Below, piece after piece: positions 33,533 through 42,723 of a stretch of DNA of 57,167 nucleotides. The translations under genes were made by a program, and so were the position numbers. The stretch is taken from positions 1 through 57,167 of the forward strand of contig CALIAZ010000039.1 in assembly GCA_938045565.1 (NCBI GenBank). Direction: 5' to 3'. This DNA comes from an uncultured Atopobium sp. (GTDB taxonomy: Bacteria > Actinomycetota > Coriobacteriia > Coriobacteriales > Atopobiaceae). The notes under the pieces are model-generated. The model worked only from the letters and a program-made list of their open reading frames with translations, made no database searches and was not told the origin of the DNA. Within the stretch, counting starts at the first letter, position 1, and every line of letters begins with the position of its first letter.

Positions 33533-33909
33533 TGATTCCGGGATCTAAGGGCAGACATCCAAGCTTTAAGCGCGGTCTTCTTTTTGCACTACAGGGCGCT
33601 CGTCAAGCGTTTGCTCAAGAGGCAAACCTGCGTCGTATGTCAGTTGCTGCTGTATTGACCGTGGTTGCGGGATTGTTTGTTGGCTTAGATGCCGTAAGCT
33701 GGGCACTTGTCCTTGCGTGTATTGGTGCGGTTTTAACCACAGAGCTTCTTAACACGGCGATAGAAACTGTGGTTGACCTGGTTTCTCCTGAGTTTCATCC
33801 TATGGCTGGTAAAGCCAAAGATATTGCTGCGGCTGCTTCATGCTGTATTAGCATCACCGCAGCTCTTATAGGACTTTTGATTTTCTCGCGTGCATTTTTT
33901 CATTGGTAA
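33532..33909 (+). CDS. dgkA: Diacylglycerol kinase / undecaprenol kinase
   Basis: Small integral membrane lipid kinase, 125 residues, three membrane helices. The conserved segments QEANLRRMSVAAV, ELLNTAIETVVDLVSPEFHPMAGKAKDIAAAA (read across several motif blocks) and a final hydrophobic helix are visible. In Gram-positive bacteria the enzyme mainly recycles undecaprenol for cell-wall synthesis; this is assumed here from family knowledge. It lies between ybeY and era as in most Firmicutes. Confidence 0.92.
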   Translation: MIPGSKGRHPSFKRGLLFALQGARQAFAQEANLRRMSVAAVLTVVAGLFVGLDAVSWALVLACIGAVLTTELLNTAIETVVDLVSPEFHPMAGKAKDIAAAASCCISITAALIGLLIFSRAFFHW

Positions 33910-33921
33910 GTTGGAGGACGT

Positions 33922-34860
33922 ATGACCGCCAATTCAGTTTCTGAAAATACTTCATCTGAGACCTCTCCATTTAGGAGCGGTTTTGTTGCTTTAGTTGGGC
34001 GTCCAAGTGTTGGTAAGTCCACGCTTTTAAACGCTTGTATGGGCCAGAAAGTGGCTATCGCAAGCCCTGTTGCCCAGACTACGCGTCGTCGCTTTAGAGC
34101 AGTGGTAAACGGAGATAACTCCCAGCTTGTCATTGTAGATACTCCAGGCCTTCATAAGCCTAAAGACGCTCTCGGAAAAGAGCTCAACAAGGCTGCGCTG
34201 GGAGAACTCAACGACGCCGATGTCATTGCTTTTTTGATTGACGCCACAAAGCCCGTTGGTCGTGGTGATGAGTGGGTTGCCAATCATGTTGAGCAGGCAC
34301 ACGCCGCTTTTAAACTGCTGGTTATTACTAAGGCAGATATTGCAACGCCAGAGCAGGTGGCGGAGCAGCTTGAGGCTGCACAGGCTCTTGCTCACTTTGA
34401 TGATGTGCTTGTTGTTTCTGCTCCAGAAGACTTCAACATTCAGGCATTTATTTCACTTGTTTCTGAGCATCTTCCCGAGGGTCCTATGTGGTTCCCAGAG
34501 GATATGGAGACTGATGCCTTGCCAGAAGACCTGGTAGCGGAGTTTGTCCGTGAGAAGCTTTTGCTCAACCTTCGCCAGGAAGTTCCCCATTCAGTTGCCG
34601 TTGTCTGCGATTCCTATGAGGTTGCAACAGATGGCCACCTGTCTATTTCTGCCACCATTTTGGTTGAGCGAGAAGGACAAAAGGGCATCGTAGTTGGTCA
34701 GGGTGGCTCCATGATTAAACGCGTTGGCGTTGAGGCTAGAAAAGACCTGGAGAAACTTTTTGGTCGCAAGGTTTACCTTGACCTTCAGGTTCGCGTTCAG
34801 CCTCTCTGGAGGCGTGATGCCAACGAAATTAAGCGCCTAGGCTACTCAACTGAGGACTAG
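33922..34860 (+). CDS. era: GTPase Era
   Basis: 16S rRNA-binding GTPase that helps assemble the small ribosomal subunit. 312 residues: G1 GRPSVGKST near residue 27, G2 region AQTTRRR, G3 DTPGLHKPKDALG, G4 ITKAD near 135, then a KH domain with GQKGIVVGQGGSMIKRVG near 254. GGAGG precedes the ATG. Confidence 0.96.
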   Translation: MTANSVSENTSSETSPFRSGFVALVGRPSVGKSTLLNACMGQKVAIASPVAQTTRRRFRAVVNGDNSQLVIVDTPGLHKPKDALGKELNKAALGELNDADVIAFLIDATKPVGRGDEWVANHVEQAHAAFKLLVITKADIATPEQVAEQLEAAQALAHFDDVLVVSAPEDFNIQAFISLVSEHLPEGPMWFPEDMETDALPEDLVAEFVREKLLLNLRQEVPHSVAVVCDSYEVATDGHLSISATILVEREGQKGIVVGQGGSMIKRVGVEARKDLEKLFGRKVYLDLQVRVQPLWRRDANEIKRLGYSTED

Positions 34861-34862
34861 TT

Positions 34863-35612
34863 GTGCCTGGTAGAAAGACCACGCGTCTTAAAGCAATTGT
34901 GCTTGATAGAACAAAACTTGCCGAGCAAGACCTCATCTTAACCATGCTTTCTGATTCGGGAGAAGAACGTCGCGCTGTCGCAAAGGGTGCCAGAAAGCCA
35001 GGCGGTCGCTTTGCTGCTCGCGTTGAACTGTTTTGCGAGCTAGACGTACTGCTGGCAGAAGGTCGCTCGCTTGATATCCTGTCCGAGGCAACCTTGCTTG
35101 AGCCGCATGCCACACTTCGCGGAGATCTCTCTAAGGTAGCGGCTGCGTCAGCTATCTGCGAAGTTGCACGCCTTTCGTGCATTGATGGCGTTGAAGACGC
35201 ATTTCTCTATCCGCTGCTTTCACGTGCTCTCAGAGCCTGCGAAGAAGTAGATGACGAGAAACACTTAGATCTTGTTGTCGCTGCTTATGTGTTTAAGGTT
35301 TTGGCACACGAAGGCTGGCGTCCTGAGCTGGAATCGTGCATAGCTTGTGGAGATGAAGCCCTGACGTACTTCTCGCCAGCTGCTGGTGGTGCATTGTGTG
35401 GAAGTTGTGCGCATGAGATTGAGGGCGCTATTGAGGTAACTTCACTTGAGCTCTCGTGGTTGTCATCGCTTCTAAAACTTACTTTTGACCAGCTTGTCAT
35501 TGCAAAAATTGCTTCAGAAACTGCGCTCTTTTTGCTTACCAGCGCGCATATTTGGGCGGCTACACACCTTGAAGCACGTCTGAAGGCATTTGAATTTTTG
35601 CTTAGTATCTAG
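34863..35612 (+). CDS. recO: DNA repair protein RecO
   Basis: RecFOR mediator that loads RecA on SSB-covered DNA. 249 residues: N-terminal OB fold (KAIVLDRTKLAEQDLILTML and RRAVAKGARKPGGRF), a helical domain, and a zinc site near the C-terminus formed by CIACGD and CGSCA. The GTG start lies 2 nt after the era stop without a strong ribosome site, so translation is probably coupled to era. Last gene of the phoH cluster. Confidence 0.93.
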   Translation: MPGRKTTRLKAIVLDRTKLAEQDLILTMLSDSGEERRAVAKGARKPGGRFAARVELFCELDVLLAEGRSLDILSEATLLEPHATLRGDLSKVAAASAICEVARLSCIDGVEDAFLYPLLSRALRACEEVDDEKHLDLVVAAYVFKVLAHEGWRPELESCIACGDEALTYFSPAAGGALCGSCAHEIEGAIEVTSLELSWLSSLLKLTFDQLVIAKIASETALFLLTSAHIWAATHLEARLKAFEFLLSI

Positions 35613-35747
35613 CTGAAATGTATTTTTACTAGCAAAGTTCACCAGTAACTGGTATCCTCTTGTAGGTTATTTCCTTGTTCTTAGGGGCTAGTCACTGCCG
35701 GCTACCTTCTCAGTACAAGGAGTATTCAACGCGAAAGGCGGTTTATT

Positions 35748-36026
35748 ATGGCAGTAACTAAGGATCGTAAGGCTGAGCTCATCAAGCAGTACGGCAAGGA
35801 CGAGAAGGACTCCGGTTCCGCACAGGTTCAGGTTGCCCTTCTTACTGAGCGTATTCGTCAGCTCACCGACCACATGAAGTCCCACCAGAAGGACTTCCAC
35901 ACTCGTCGTGGTCTTCTGATGCTCGTTGGTAAGCGTCGTCGTCTTCTTTCTTACATCAAGTCGAACGACATTGAAGAGTACCGTACTCTTATTGCTTCCC
36001 TGGGTATCCGCGACAACATCCAGTAA
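35748..36026 (+). CDS. rpsO: 30S ribosomal protein S15
   Basis: Primary 16S rRNA-binding protein. 92 residues, slightly longer than the usual 89, with GSAQVQVALLTERI, LTDHMKSHQKDFHTRRGL and LVGKRRRLLSYI segments typical of S15. Start preceded by AAAGGCGG. The 135-nt leader may carry S15 autoregulatory structure, but I see no convincing match. It is upstream of pnp as in many bacteria. Confidence 0.97.
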   Translation: MAVTKDRKAELIKQYGKDEKDSGSAQVQVALLTERIRQLTDHMKSHQKDFHTRRGLLMLVGKRRRLLSYIKSNDIEEYRTLIASLGIRDNIQ

Positions 36027-36037
36027 GTTGGCTTTTT

Positions 36038-36062
36038 AGGGCGCCGTCTGGCGCCCTTTATG
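36038..36062 (+). terminator. Terminator-like hairpin after rpsO
   Basis: Perfect 8-bp stem AGGGCGCC / GGCGCCCT, loop GTCT, 12 nt after rpsO. The following TTATGTTT is a weak T-run, so partial read-through into pnp is likely. Confidence 0.75.
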
Positions 36063-36070
36063 TTTGAGGC

Positions 36071-36092
36071 CCGTTTGCAATGGGGCAAACGG
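36071..36092 (+). promoter_or_regulatory. Hairpin in the pnp leader next to the ribosome site
   Basis: CCGTTTGC pairs perfectly with GCAAACGG around a 6-nt loop and ends about 9 nt before the GAGGAAAG ribosome site of pnp. In E. coli a leader hairpin of pnp is processed and used for autoregulation; a similar role here is inferred only. Confidence 0.6.
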
Positions 36093-36110
36093 AGATAGAA
36101 GAGGAAAGAA

Positions 36111-38309
36111 ATGACTAAAGTAACTCACGAATTTGACCTCTACGGTAAGCACTACACCCTTGAGGCTGGTGAGCTCGCAAAGCAGGCAACAGGTGCCTGT
36201 ATCGTTAAGTGCGGCGATTCCACCGTACTTCTCACTGCAGTGGTTTCCAAGGAGCGTAAGGATTACGACTTCTTCCCACTGACTGTTGATTTTATTGAGA
36301 AAATGTACGCAGTTGGCCGCGTTCCTGGTGGCTACCTCAAGCGTGAGGCTCGCCCATCCGAGAAGGCAACCCTTACTGCTCGTATGATTGACCGTCCTCT
36401 GCGCCCATCCTTCCCAGATGGTTTCCGCAATGAGGTTCAGATTGTTGCAACTTCTCTTGTTGCTGATCAGGTAAACGCTGTTGATACCATTTCTGTCATG
36501 GGTGCATCCGCCGCCCTGGCCGTTGGTGGCGTTCCTTTTGAGGGACCACTTGCGTGCGTCCGTATTGGCCGCAACGCTGATACCGGTGAGTTCCTGGTTA
36601 ACCCAACCTACGAAGAGCGCGATCACTCTGATCTTGACCTTGAGCTTGGTGGCTCTTCAACCTTCATTTCCATGCTTGAGGCTGGCGCAGATGAGATTTC
36701 CGAAGAGGATATGCTCTCTGCCATGGCATTTGGCCAGGAGGCAATTGCAGCATTCTGCGAGGAGCAGAAGAAGTTCATTGCTAAGTGGGAAGAGGTTAAC
36801 GGTCCTATCGTTAAGCGCGAGTACATCCTTGACGAGCCAATCGCTGAGGTTCACGACCGTATCTTTGCTTACTACGATCAGATGAGCGCTGCTCTTAAGG
36901 ATGCTGACAAGCAGTCTCGTATGCAGAAGGTTGCTGACTTGATGGACGAGATTAAGACTCAGTTCACCGAGGAGGAGCAGGAGCTTTGGAGCCGTGCTAT
37001 TGCGGTTGAGCTCAAGGGCCTTGAGAAGCACGCAATGCGCGTCATGGTTGTTGAGACCGGCGAGCGTGTTGATGGCCGTGTAGCTAACGAGATTCGTCCA
37101 ATCATGGTTAAGCCTGACTACCTGCCACTTGTTCACGGTTCTGGTCTTTTCCAGCGTGGTCAGACCCAGGTTCTCTCCATTTGCACACTTGGCATGCTCA
37201 ACGAGTGGCAGCGTCTTGACACCATTGAGCCAATGGACGGCAAGCGCTACATTCACCACTACAACTTCCCACCATTCTGCACCGGTGAGACTGGCCGTAT
37301 GGGCAGTCCAAAGCGCCGTGAGATTGGTCACGGAGCTCTTGCCGAGCGCGCACTTCTGCCTGTTATTCCTTCTGAGGAAGAGTTCCCTTACACCATCCGC
37401 GCTGTTTCTGAGGTAATGGAGTCCAATGGTTCTTCTTCCATGGCTTCTACCTGCGGTTCTACACTTTCCCTTATGGATGCAGGCGTTCCTCTGAAGCGTC
37501 CTGTTTCTGGTGTTGCAATGGGTCTTATCCAGGAGAATGGCAAGACTGTTGTTCTTACTGATATCCAGGGTCTTGAGGACTTCCTCGGCGATATGGACTT
37601 TAAGGTCTGCGGTACCACCAAGGGTATTACTGCAATGCAGATGGACAACAAGGCAACTGGTCTTACTCCAGAGATTCTGCGCAGCGCACTTCTTCAGGCT
37701 CAAGAGGGCCGCATGTTTATCTTGAACAAGATGCTCGAGCAGATTCCTGCACCTCGCACTGAGACCAAAGAGACCGCTCCACAGATCATCTCGCTTTCCA
37801 TTCCAACCGATAAAATTCGCGACGTCATCGGCTCTGGTGGCAAGGTTATCCGCGGTATCCAGGAGGATACGGGCGCAACCGTTGACATCCAGGAGGATGG
37901 CACCGTCTTTATCGCTGGTACCAATGGTGCTGCTGAGGCTGCTGCAGAGCGCATCAAGGCCATTGTCAAGGTTCCAGAGGTAGGCGAGGAGTACACCGGT
38001 CGCGTTGTTGGTCTTCAGCCATTCGGCGCCTTTGTTGAGCTTCTTCCTGGCAAAGACGGCCTGCTTCACATTTCCCGTGTTGCACAAGGACGTGTCGAGA
38101 AGATCGAGGATGTCCTGGCTGTTGGCGATGAGGTCAAGGTCAAGGTCCTTGAGGTAGACGAGAAGGGCAAGATTTCTCTTGACCGTCTCGATAAGCCTGA
38201 GGCACCACAGGGCGCTCCAAAGAAGGAGCGCGAGGAGCGTCGCCCACGTCGTCAGAACGACAACGGCAACTCTGAGCGCAGGCAGCCACGCCGTCATCAC
38301 GACGCATAA
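36111..38309 (+). CDS. pnp: Polyribonucleotide nucleotidyltransferase (PNPase)
   Basis: Phosphorolytic 3'-5' exoribonuclease of mRNA decay, active as a trimer ring. 732 residues: first RNase PH domain (about 10-145), helical linker, second RNase PH domain (about 320-550, with the GETGRMGSPKRREIGHGALA segment), KH domain (IRDVIGSGGKVIRGI, about 570) and S1 domain (GRVVGLQPFGAFVELLPG, about 630). A short tail rich in Arg, Pro and Asn follows. The gene uses highly biased codons, fitting strong expression. A long open frame on its opposite strand is a shadow. Confidence 0.97.
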   Translation: MTKVTHEFDLYGKHYTLEAGELAKQATGACIVKCGDSTVLLTAVVSKERKDYDFFPLTVDFIEKMYAVGRVPGGYLKREARPSEKATLTARMIDRPLRPSFPDGFRNEVQIVATSLVADQVNAVDTISVMGASAALAVGGVPFEGPLACVRIGRNADTGEFLVNPTYEERDHSDLDLELGGSSTFISMLEAGADEISEEDMLSAMAFGQEAIAAFCEEQKKFIAKWEEVNGPIVKREYILDEPIAEVHDRIFAYYDQMSAALKDADKQSRMQKVADLMDEIKTQFTEEEQELWSRAIAVELKGLEKHAMRVMVVETGERVDGRVANEIRPIMVKPDYLPLVHGSGLFQRGQTQVLSICTLGMLNEWQRLDTIEPMDGKRYIHHYNFPPFCTGETGRMGSPKRREIGHGALAERALLPVIPSEEEFPYTIRAVSEVMESNGSSSMASTCGSTLSLMDAGVPLKRPVSGVAMGLIQENGKTVVLTDIQGLEDFLGDMDFKVCGTTKGITAMQMDNKATGLTPEILRSALLQAQEGRMFILNKMLEQIPAPRTETKETAPQIISLSIPTDKIRDVIGSGGKVIRGIQEDTGATVDIQEDGTVFIAGTNGAAEAAAERIKAIVKVPEVGEEYTGRVVGLQPFGAFVELLPGKDGLLHISRVAQGRVEKIEDVLAVGDEVKVKVLEVDEKGKISLDRLDKPEAPQGAPKKEREERRPRRQNDNGNSERRQPRRHHDA

Positions 38310-38369
38310 GCCACGCTCAAACTCAACGGGTTTCTCGCCACGCGAGACCTTATACACATGAGATAGTAA

Positions 38370-38407
38370 AGAGAGCTTCGATGTATGTCGGAGCTCTCTT
38401 GTTATTC
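38370..38407 (+). terminator. Terminator-like hairpin after pnp
   Basis: AGAGAGCTTCGA pairs with TCGGAGCTCTCT (one T-G wobble) around a 6-nt loop. It is followed by TGTTATT, a weak T-run. 60 nt after the pnp stop. Confidence 0.75.
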
Positions 38408-38461
38408 TGTTGAGATTTTGATTCTTTAGGAATATATAGCGTAATACGTGCTGATTTTTTA

Positions 38462-38467
38462 TATAAT
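38462..38467 (+). promoter_or_regulatory. Candidate -10 box (TATAAT) for rnj
   Basis: A consensus TATAAT about 92 nt before the rnj start. No good -35 is visible at 16-18 nt. It would make a roughly 85-nt leader containing the hairpin at 38501-38527. Confidence 0.5.
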
Positions 38468-38500
38468 TAAACAACATGTAGATTTTGCAAAAAGTCTTGT

Positions 38501-38527
38501 AGACGGCCCTTTGGGTTGCGTCTTTTA
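38501..38527 (+). promoter_or_regulatory. Bulged hairpin with T-run in the rnj leader
   Basis: AGACGGCCC pairs with GGGTTGCGTCT around loop TTT with a 2-nt bulge, and TTTATA follows. It lies between the likely promoter and the rnj ribosome site (GAAAGGAAAG), so it could be an attenuator or an RNase-cleaved autoregulatory element. Function inferred. Confidence 0.45.
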
Positions 38528-38558
38528 TAGAAAGTTGTTTTGAAAGGAAAGTTTTTTA

Positions 38559-40223
38559 ATGCCTAAGAAAGACCCAGCTCTTAAAGTCATTCCTATGGGC
38601 GGACTTGATGGCATTGGCAAGAACATGACCGTTTTTGAGTACGGTAATGATATGGTGCTTGTTGATGCTGGTTTGATGTTCCCAGATGACGAACAGCCTG
38701 GTATTGACCTCGTTTTGCCAGACTACACCTACGTACTAGAAAATGAAGATAAGCTTCGCGGTATTTTGATTACCCACGGTCACGAGGATCACATTGGTGC
38801 TCTTCCGTACCTGCTTATGGACCTTACTCGTAAGGTGCCAATCTATTCCAGCAAGCTCTCGCTTGGCTTTATTGAAGGCAAGCTTGCTGAGCACAAGATC
38901 GTGGGCACTAAGCTACGCGAGGTTACCGATGGTTCAAAGGTCCAGCTAGGTGCCTTCGACATCACGTTCTTCTCGATGACTCACTCTATTCCTGCAGCTT
39001 TTGGTATTCACATGAAGACGCCTGCAGGAACGCTTATTCACTCCGGTGACTTTAAGCTTGACCAGACTCCTATTGATGGCGTGCGTCCAAACTACGCTGC
39101 TATCACCAAGTTTGGTTCTGAGGGCCTTGACCTGCTGCTGTCTGACTCCACAAATGCTAACCGTCCAGGCATGACTCCATCCGAGGCTTCCGTTGGTGCG
39201 GCGCTTCGTCACATTATCAAGAATGCAACTGGTCGCGTCTTTGTGGCGTCGTTCTCAAGCCACATTCACCGTCTTCAGCAGGTGTGTGACGCTTCTGTAG
39301 CAGTAAAGCGCAAGGTTGTTGTTACGGGCCGCTCCATGATTACCAACACTAAGGTTGCTCGTGAGCTTGGCTACCTCAACATTGCCGATAAAGACATCAT
39401 TGATGCGTACGACGTTGATAAACTTGCAGATGATCGTATTGTTGTTCTCTGCACTGGTTCTCAGGGAGAGCCTCTGAGTGCTTTGGCACGTATGGCAAAT
39501 GGAGAGCACAAGTCGCTTTCCATTCGTCCTCAGGACACCGTAATCATCTCCGCAACTCCTGTTCCAGGTAACGAGAAGAGCGTTCAGTCCATCATCAACG
39601 CTCTCTCTAAGATTGGTTGCGAGATTTACGACAAGTCAAAGACGCTTGTCCACGTTTCTGGCCATGGTAGCCAGGAAGAGCTCAAGCTTATGCTTGGTAT
39701 GGCTCGTCCAAAGAACTTTATGCCAGTTCACGGTGAGGCTGTTCACCTGCGCGCTCATGCAGAACTTGCTCAGCAGATGGGCGTTCCTGCTAACCGCATC
39801 TTTATTCTGGATAACGGCGACACACTTGAGATGAGAAACGGCAAGGTCACGCGTGGTAAGACGGTTGAGTCTGGCGTGGTCTACGTTGACGGCCTCTCTG
39901 TCACCGACGCTAACCCTGTTGTTCTTCGTGACCGTCAGCGTCTTTCTCAGGACGGTATTGTCACCGCTGTGGTAACCCTTGTTGGTCGCAATCTCAAGCC
40001 AGGTGTTGTTGAGATTTCTGGTCGCGGTGTTTCATTTGCTGATGATGATGAGCTTATGAATGACGCACAGAATCTTGTGAGAAATTCAATTGAGAAGGCC
40101 TCTAAGTCCGAAGGCGCAAACATTGAAGCAATGAGAAAGAGCGTTCGTAATGCCCTTTCTAACTTCCTTTGGAGCAAAACTCGTACTCGACCAATGGTTA
40201 TTCCGGTCATTATGGAGGTATAG
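38559..40223 (+). CDS. rnj: Ribonuclease J
   Basis: Metallo-beta-lactamase/beta-CASP nuclease with endonuclease and 5'-3' exonuclease activity. 554 residues: zinc motif THGHEDHIGALPYL near residue 75, HSGDFKLD near 165, beta-CASP motifs SDSTNANRPG, ASFSSHIHRLQQ, VSGHGSQEELKLML and MPVHGEAVHLRAH, and a C-terminal dimerisation domain. Only one RNase J is seen in the window, as is usual in Actinobacteria. Its end carries the ftsK ribosome site. Confidence 0.95.
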   Translation: MPKKDPALKVIPMGGLDGIGKNMTVFEYGNDMVLVDAGLMFPDDEQPGIDLVLPDYTYVLENEDKLRGILITHGHEDHIGALPYLLMDLTRKVPIYSSKLSLGFIEGKLAEHKIVGTKLREVTDGSKVQLGAFDITFFSMTHSIPAAFGIHMKTPAGTLIHSGDFKLDQTPIDGVRPNYAAITKFGSEGLDLLLSDSTNANRPGMTPSEASVGAALRHIIKNATGRVFVASFSSHIHRLQQVCDASVAVKRKVVVTGRSMITNTKVARELGYLNIADKDIIDAYDVDKLADDRIVVLCTGSQGEPLSALARMANGEHKSLSIRPQDTVIISATPVPGNEKSVQSIINALSKIGCEIYDKSKTLVHVSGHGSQEELKLMLGMARPKNFMPVHGEAVHLRAHAELAQQMGVPANRIFILDNGDTLEMRNGKVTRGKTVESGVVYVDGLSVTDANPVVLRDRQRLSQDGIVTAVVTLVGRNLKPGVVEISGRGVSFADDDELMNDAQNLVRNSIEKASKSEGANIEAMRKSVRNALSNFLWSKTRTRPMVIPVIMEV

Positions 40224-40228
40224 GCCCA

Positions 40229-42721
40229 ATGCCCTCTAAACGCACTTCAAACGCAGCAAAAAGAAATTCCAGAAATGACGCCTCCGCCCAGGCAGCAGGC
40301 TTGACCCCACTGCAGAATGACATCATTGGTGTTGTTCTTGCAGTGGTTGCTATTGCCATGTTTTTGTCCATTATTGTTCCTTCTAACGCTGTTATCACCA
40401 GCGCGATGGGCCATGGACTCAAACTTTGCTTTGGTACGGGAGCGCTTCTTTTTCCCATCGCAGTATTTGTCTTTGCTATGACCTTCTTTATGCGCGATGA
40501 TCAGGGAATCTCCACGCGCATTGCTATTGGTCTTACGCTTGACGTTCTTGCAGCACTTGCTCTTATCTCGCTCAATTTCTCAGGAGCTGAGGCTGCTCCA
40601 GGCATGCTTTTAGGCACAAAAGTTCTGGAAGCTGCTGGTGGATACGTGGGCGGGGGTATAGCTTGGGTTTTACTGCGCTTTGTTGGTCGTGTAGTGGGCA
40701 ATGTCCTTCTGGTTGGCTTTATAATCGCAGGTGTTGTTATCTGCGGCTTCTCTATTTCTGACATGGTTGAGCGCGTAAGCTTCCGCCTGGATGAGGCTCG
40801 CGAGAATCATCGTTACCGTAAAGAAGAGCGTGCCCTTGCAAAAGAAGAGGCGTTCTACGCTGCAAATGCTCCACAACCTGCAAAAAAGCAGGGTAGACGC
40901 GGCTCCAACAACCAGTCTTCTCTCTTTGATGAGACCGGTGAAGGGGAGACCACGTATCTGGGCAATCGCAAGACTTCTGTTATCAAACGTGATGCCCGTC
41001 TTTACGAGGAAGAAGAGGCACAGGAGGACGCAGGTGATGCTCCAACTACGCTCATTGATAAGGCTAAGAATAAGCTTCGTTCTAAGAAGAAGGACCAGCC
41101 AGAAGATACAGTTGTCGAGAAAAACGATGTTGCTGTAGCTGACGTTGCTCCTACAACAAAACAGGCTAAATCTAAGAGCAAAGCTAAAACGACACCCGAT
41201 TTTCTCGCCACACCTGACCAGCTTAAAAGGCCAGGTGACGACGATGAGTCGTATGAGCTGCCGCCATTTAGCATTCTGAAGACAAACAAAAACTCGGCCA
41301 CTTCTGCCGTAAGCGATGATGAGCTTGAAGCTACTGCTCAGAGACTCCAGGCTACGCTTGAGGAGTTTGGACTCTCTAGCCAGGTAGTTGGCTGGACCGC
41401 TGGACCTTCTGTTACTACATTTAAGATTTCGATGGGCGAGGGCGAGCGCGTCAACAAAATCACCAATCTTGAGGACGATATTGCGCTTTCACTTGCTGCA
41501 AAGTCCGTTCGTATTTTTGCGCCAATCCCTGGTACCTCTTTGGTTGGTATTGAGATTCCTAACGAGAAAGCCCAGGCAGTCAACTTGGCTGACGTTCTTC
41601 CATTTGCAAAGGGCGGACCTCTTGAGTGTGCCTTTGGTCGTGATTCTGAGGGCAAGCCAATTGTTGTTGACCTTGCAAGTCTTCCTCACTTGCTGGTAGC
41701 AGGTACTACTGGTTCTGGTAAGTCAGTCCTGCTCAACGCCATTGTCATGTCTATGCTCATGCGCGCAACTCCTGAGCAGGTCCGCCTTATTATGGTTGAC
41801 CCAAAGCGCGTTGAGTTTACGGGTTACGCTGGCCTTCCTCACCTGTATGTTCCAGTTGTTACCGAGCCAAGGCAGGCGGCAAGTGCGCTTCAGTGGGGTG
41901 TCACCGAGATGGAGCGTCGCCTTAAGGTATTTGAGCACTATAAGGTGCGTGACATTAAGACGTACAACAGAAATGTTGATGGCGATAAGTACGCTGATAT
42001 GGAGAATCCTCCAAAGCACATGCCGTACTTTGTTATTGTCATCGACGAGCTTGCTGACCTTATGATGGTTGCTGGCAAAGACGTTGAGTCTTCCATTGTC
42101 CGTATTGCTCAGCTTGGTCGTGCTGCAGGTATTCACCTGATTGTTGCAACACAGCGTCCTTCCGCAGACGTTGTAACTGGTCTGATCCGCGCAAACATTG
42201 ATAACCGCGTTGCACTTTCAGTTGATAACTCTTTGAACTCCCGCATTATTTTGGACCAAAAGGGCGCTGAACAGCTGCTGGGTAAAGGCGATATGCTAGT
42301 TAAACTCCGTGGTAAGAAGCCTAATCGCGCTCAGGGTTGCTGGGTCTCTGACGAGGAGATCGAGGAGACCGTTAAGTACATCCGCACGCAGCGCGTGGCC
42401 GAATATCACGACAACATCTTGACCGTTGCAACTCCAACACAGGCCGAAGGCGTTGGTGGAGTTGGTGGTATGGCACAGGCAGACGACCCACTTATTTGGG
42501 AAGCTGCGCGCATTATTGTGGATTCTCAGCTAGGTTCTACATCTAGTTTGCAAAGAGCACTCTCTGTTGGGTATGCTCGTGCTGGTAGAATTATGGATAT
42601 GCTTGAGGCAAAAGGTGTTGTTGGCCCTGCCAACGGATCAAAGCCTCGAGAAGTTCTTATCGATAAAGAAGCTCTTGAAGAGCTCAAAGTTCAAGACGCT
42701 GCCTATAGGGAGGTAGAGTAA
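40229..42721 (+). CDS. ftsK: DNA translocase FtsK/SpoIIIE
   Basis: Membrane-anchored DNA pump that clears chromosome from the division septum. 830 residues: four hydrophobic segments between about 25 and 190, a charged Lys/Glu/Asp-rich linker (about 190-370), the motor domain with Walker A AGTTGSGKSVLLNA near 492 and VIDELADLMM near 608, and a C-terminal winged-helix gamma domain (SLQRALSVGYARAGRIMDML, about 772). The ATG at 40229 has GGAGG 11 nt upstream. An upstream in-frame start inside rnj is rejected. It begins 5 nt after rnj and precedes a rodZ-like gene. Confidence 0.95.
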   Translation: MPSKRTSNAAKRNSRNDASAQAAGLTPLQNDIIGVVLAVVAIAMFLSIIVPSNAVITSAMGHGLKLCFGTGALLFPIAVFVFAMTFFMRDDQGISTRIAIGLTLDVLAALALISLNFSGAEAAPGMLLGTKVLEAAGGYVGGGIAWVLLRFVGRVVGNVLLVGFIIAGVVICGFSISDMVERVSFRLDEARENHRYRKEERALAKEEAFYAANAPQPAKKQGRRGSNNQSSLFDETGEGETTYLGNRKTSVIKRDARLYEEEEAQEDAGDAPTTLIDKAKNKLRSKKKDQPEDTVVEKNDVAVADVAPTTKQAKSKSKAKTTPDFLATPDQLKRPGDDDESYELPPFSILKTNKNSATSAVSDDELEATAQRLQATLEEFGLSSQVVGWTAGPSVTTFKISMGEGERVNKITNLEDDIALSLAAKSVRIFAPIPGTSLVGIEIPNEKAQAVNLADVLPFAKGGPLECAFGRDSEGKPIVVDLASLPHLLVAGTTGSGKSVLLNAIVMSMLMRATPEQVRLIMVDPKRVEFTGYAGLPHLYVPVVTEPRQAASALQWGVTEMERRLKVFEHYKVRDIKTYNRNVDGDKYADMENPPKHMPYFVIVIDELADLMMVAGKDVESSIVRIAQLGRAAGIHLIVATQRPSADVVTGLIRANIDNRVALSVDNSLNSRIILDQKGAEQLLGKGDMLVKLRGKKPNRAQGCWVSDEEIEETVKYIRTQRVAEYHDNILTVATPTQAEGVGGVGGMAQADDPLIWEAARIIVDSQLGSTSSLQRALSVGYARAGRIMDMLEAKGVVGPANGSKPREVLIDKEALEELKVQDAAYREVE

Positions 42722-42723
42722 GC

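Noticed and set aside
36657..38477. A 606-codon open frame on the minus strand opposite pnp
   Set aside because: It lies almost wholly antisense to a clear PNPase gene, shows no recognisable domain, and its residue use (Leu, Asn, Thr, His rich) is what strongly biased codons of pnp give when read backwards.
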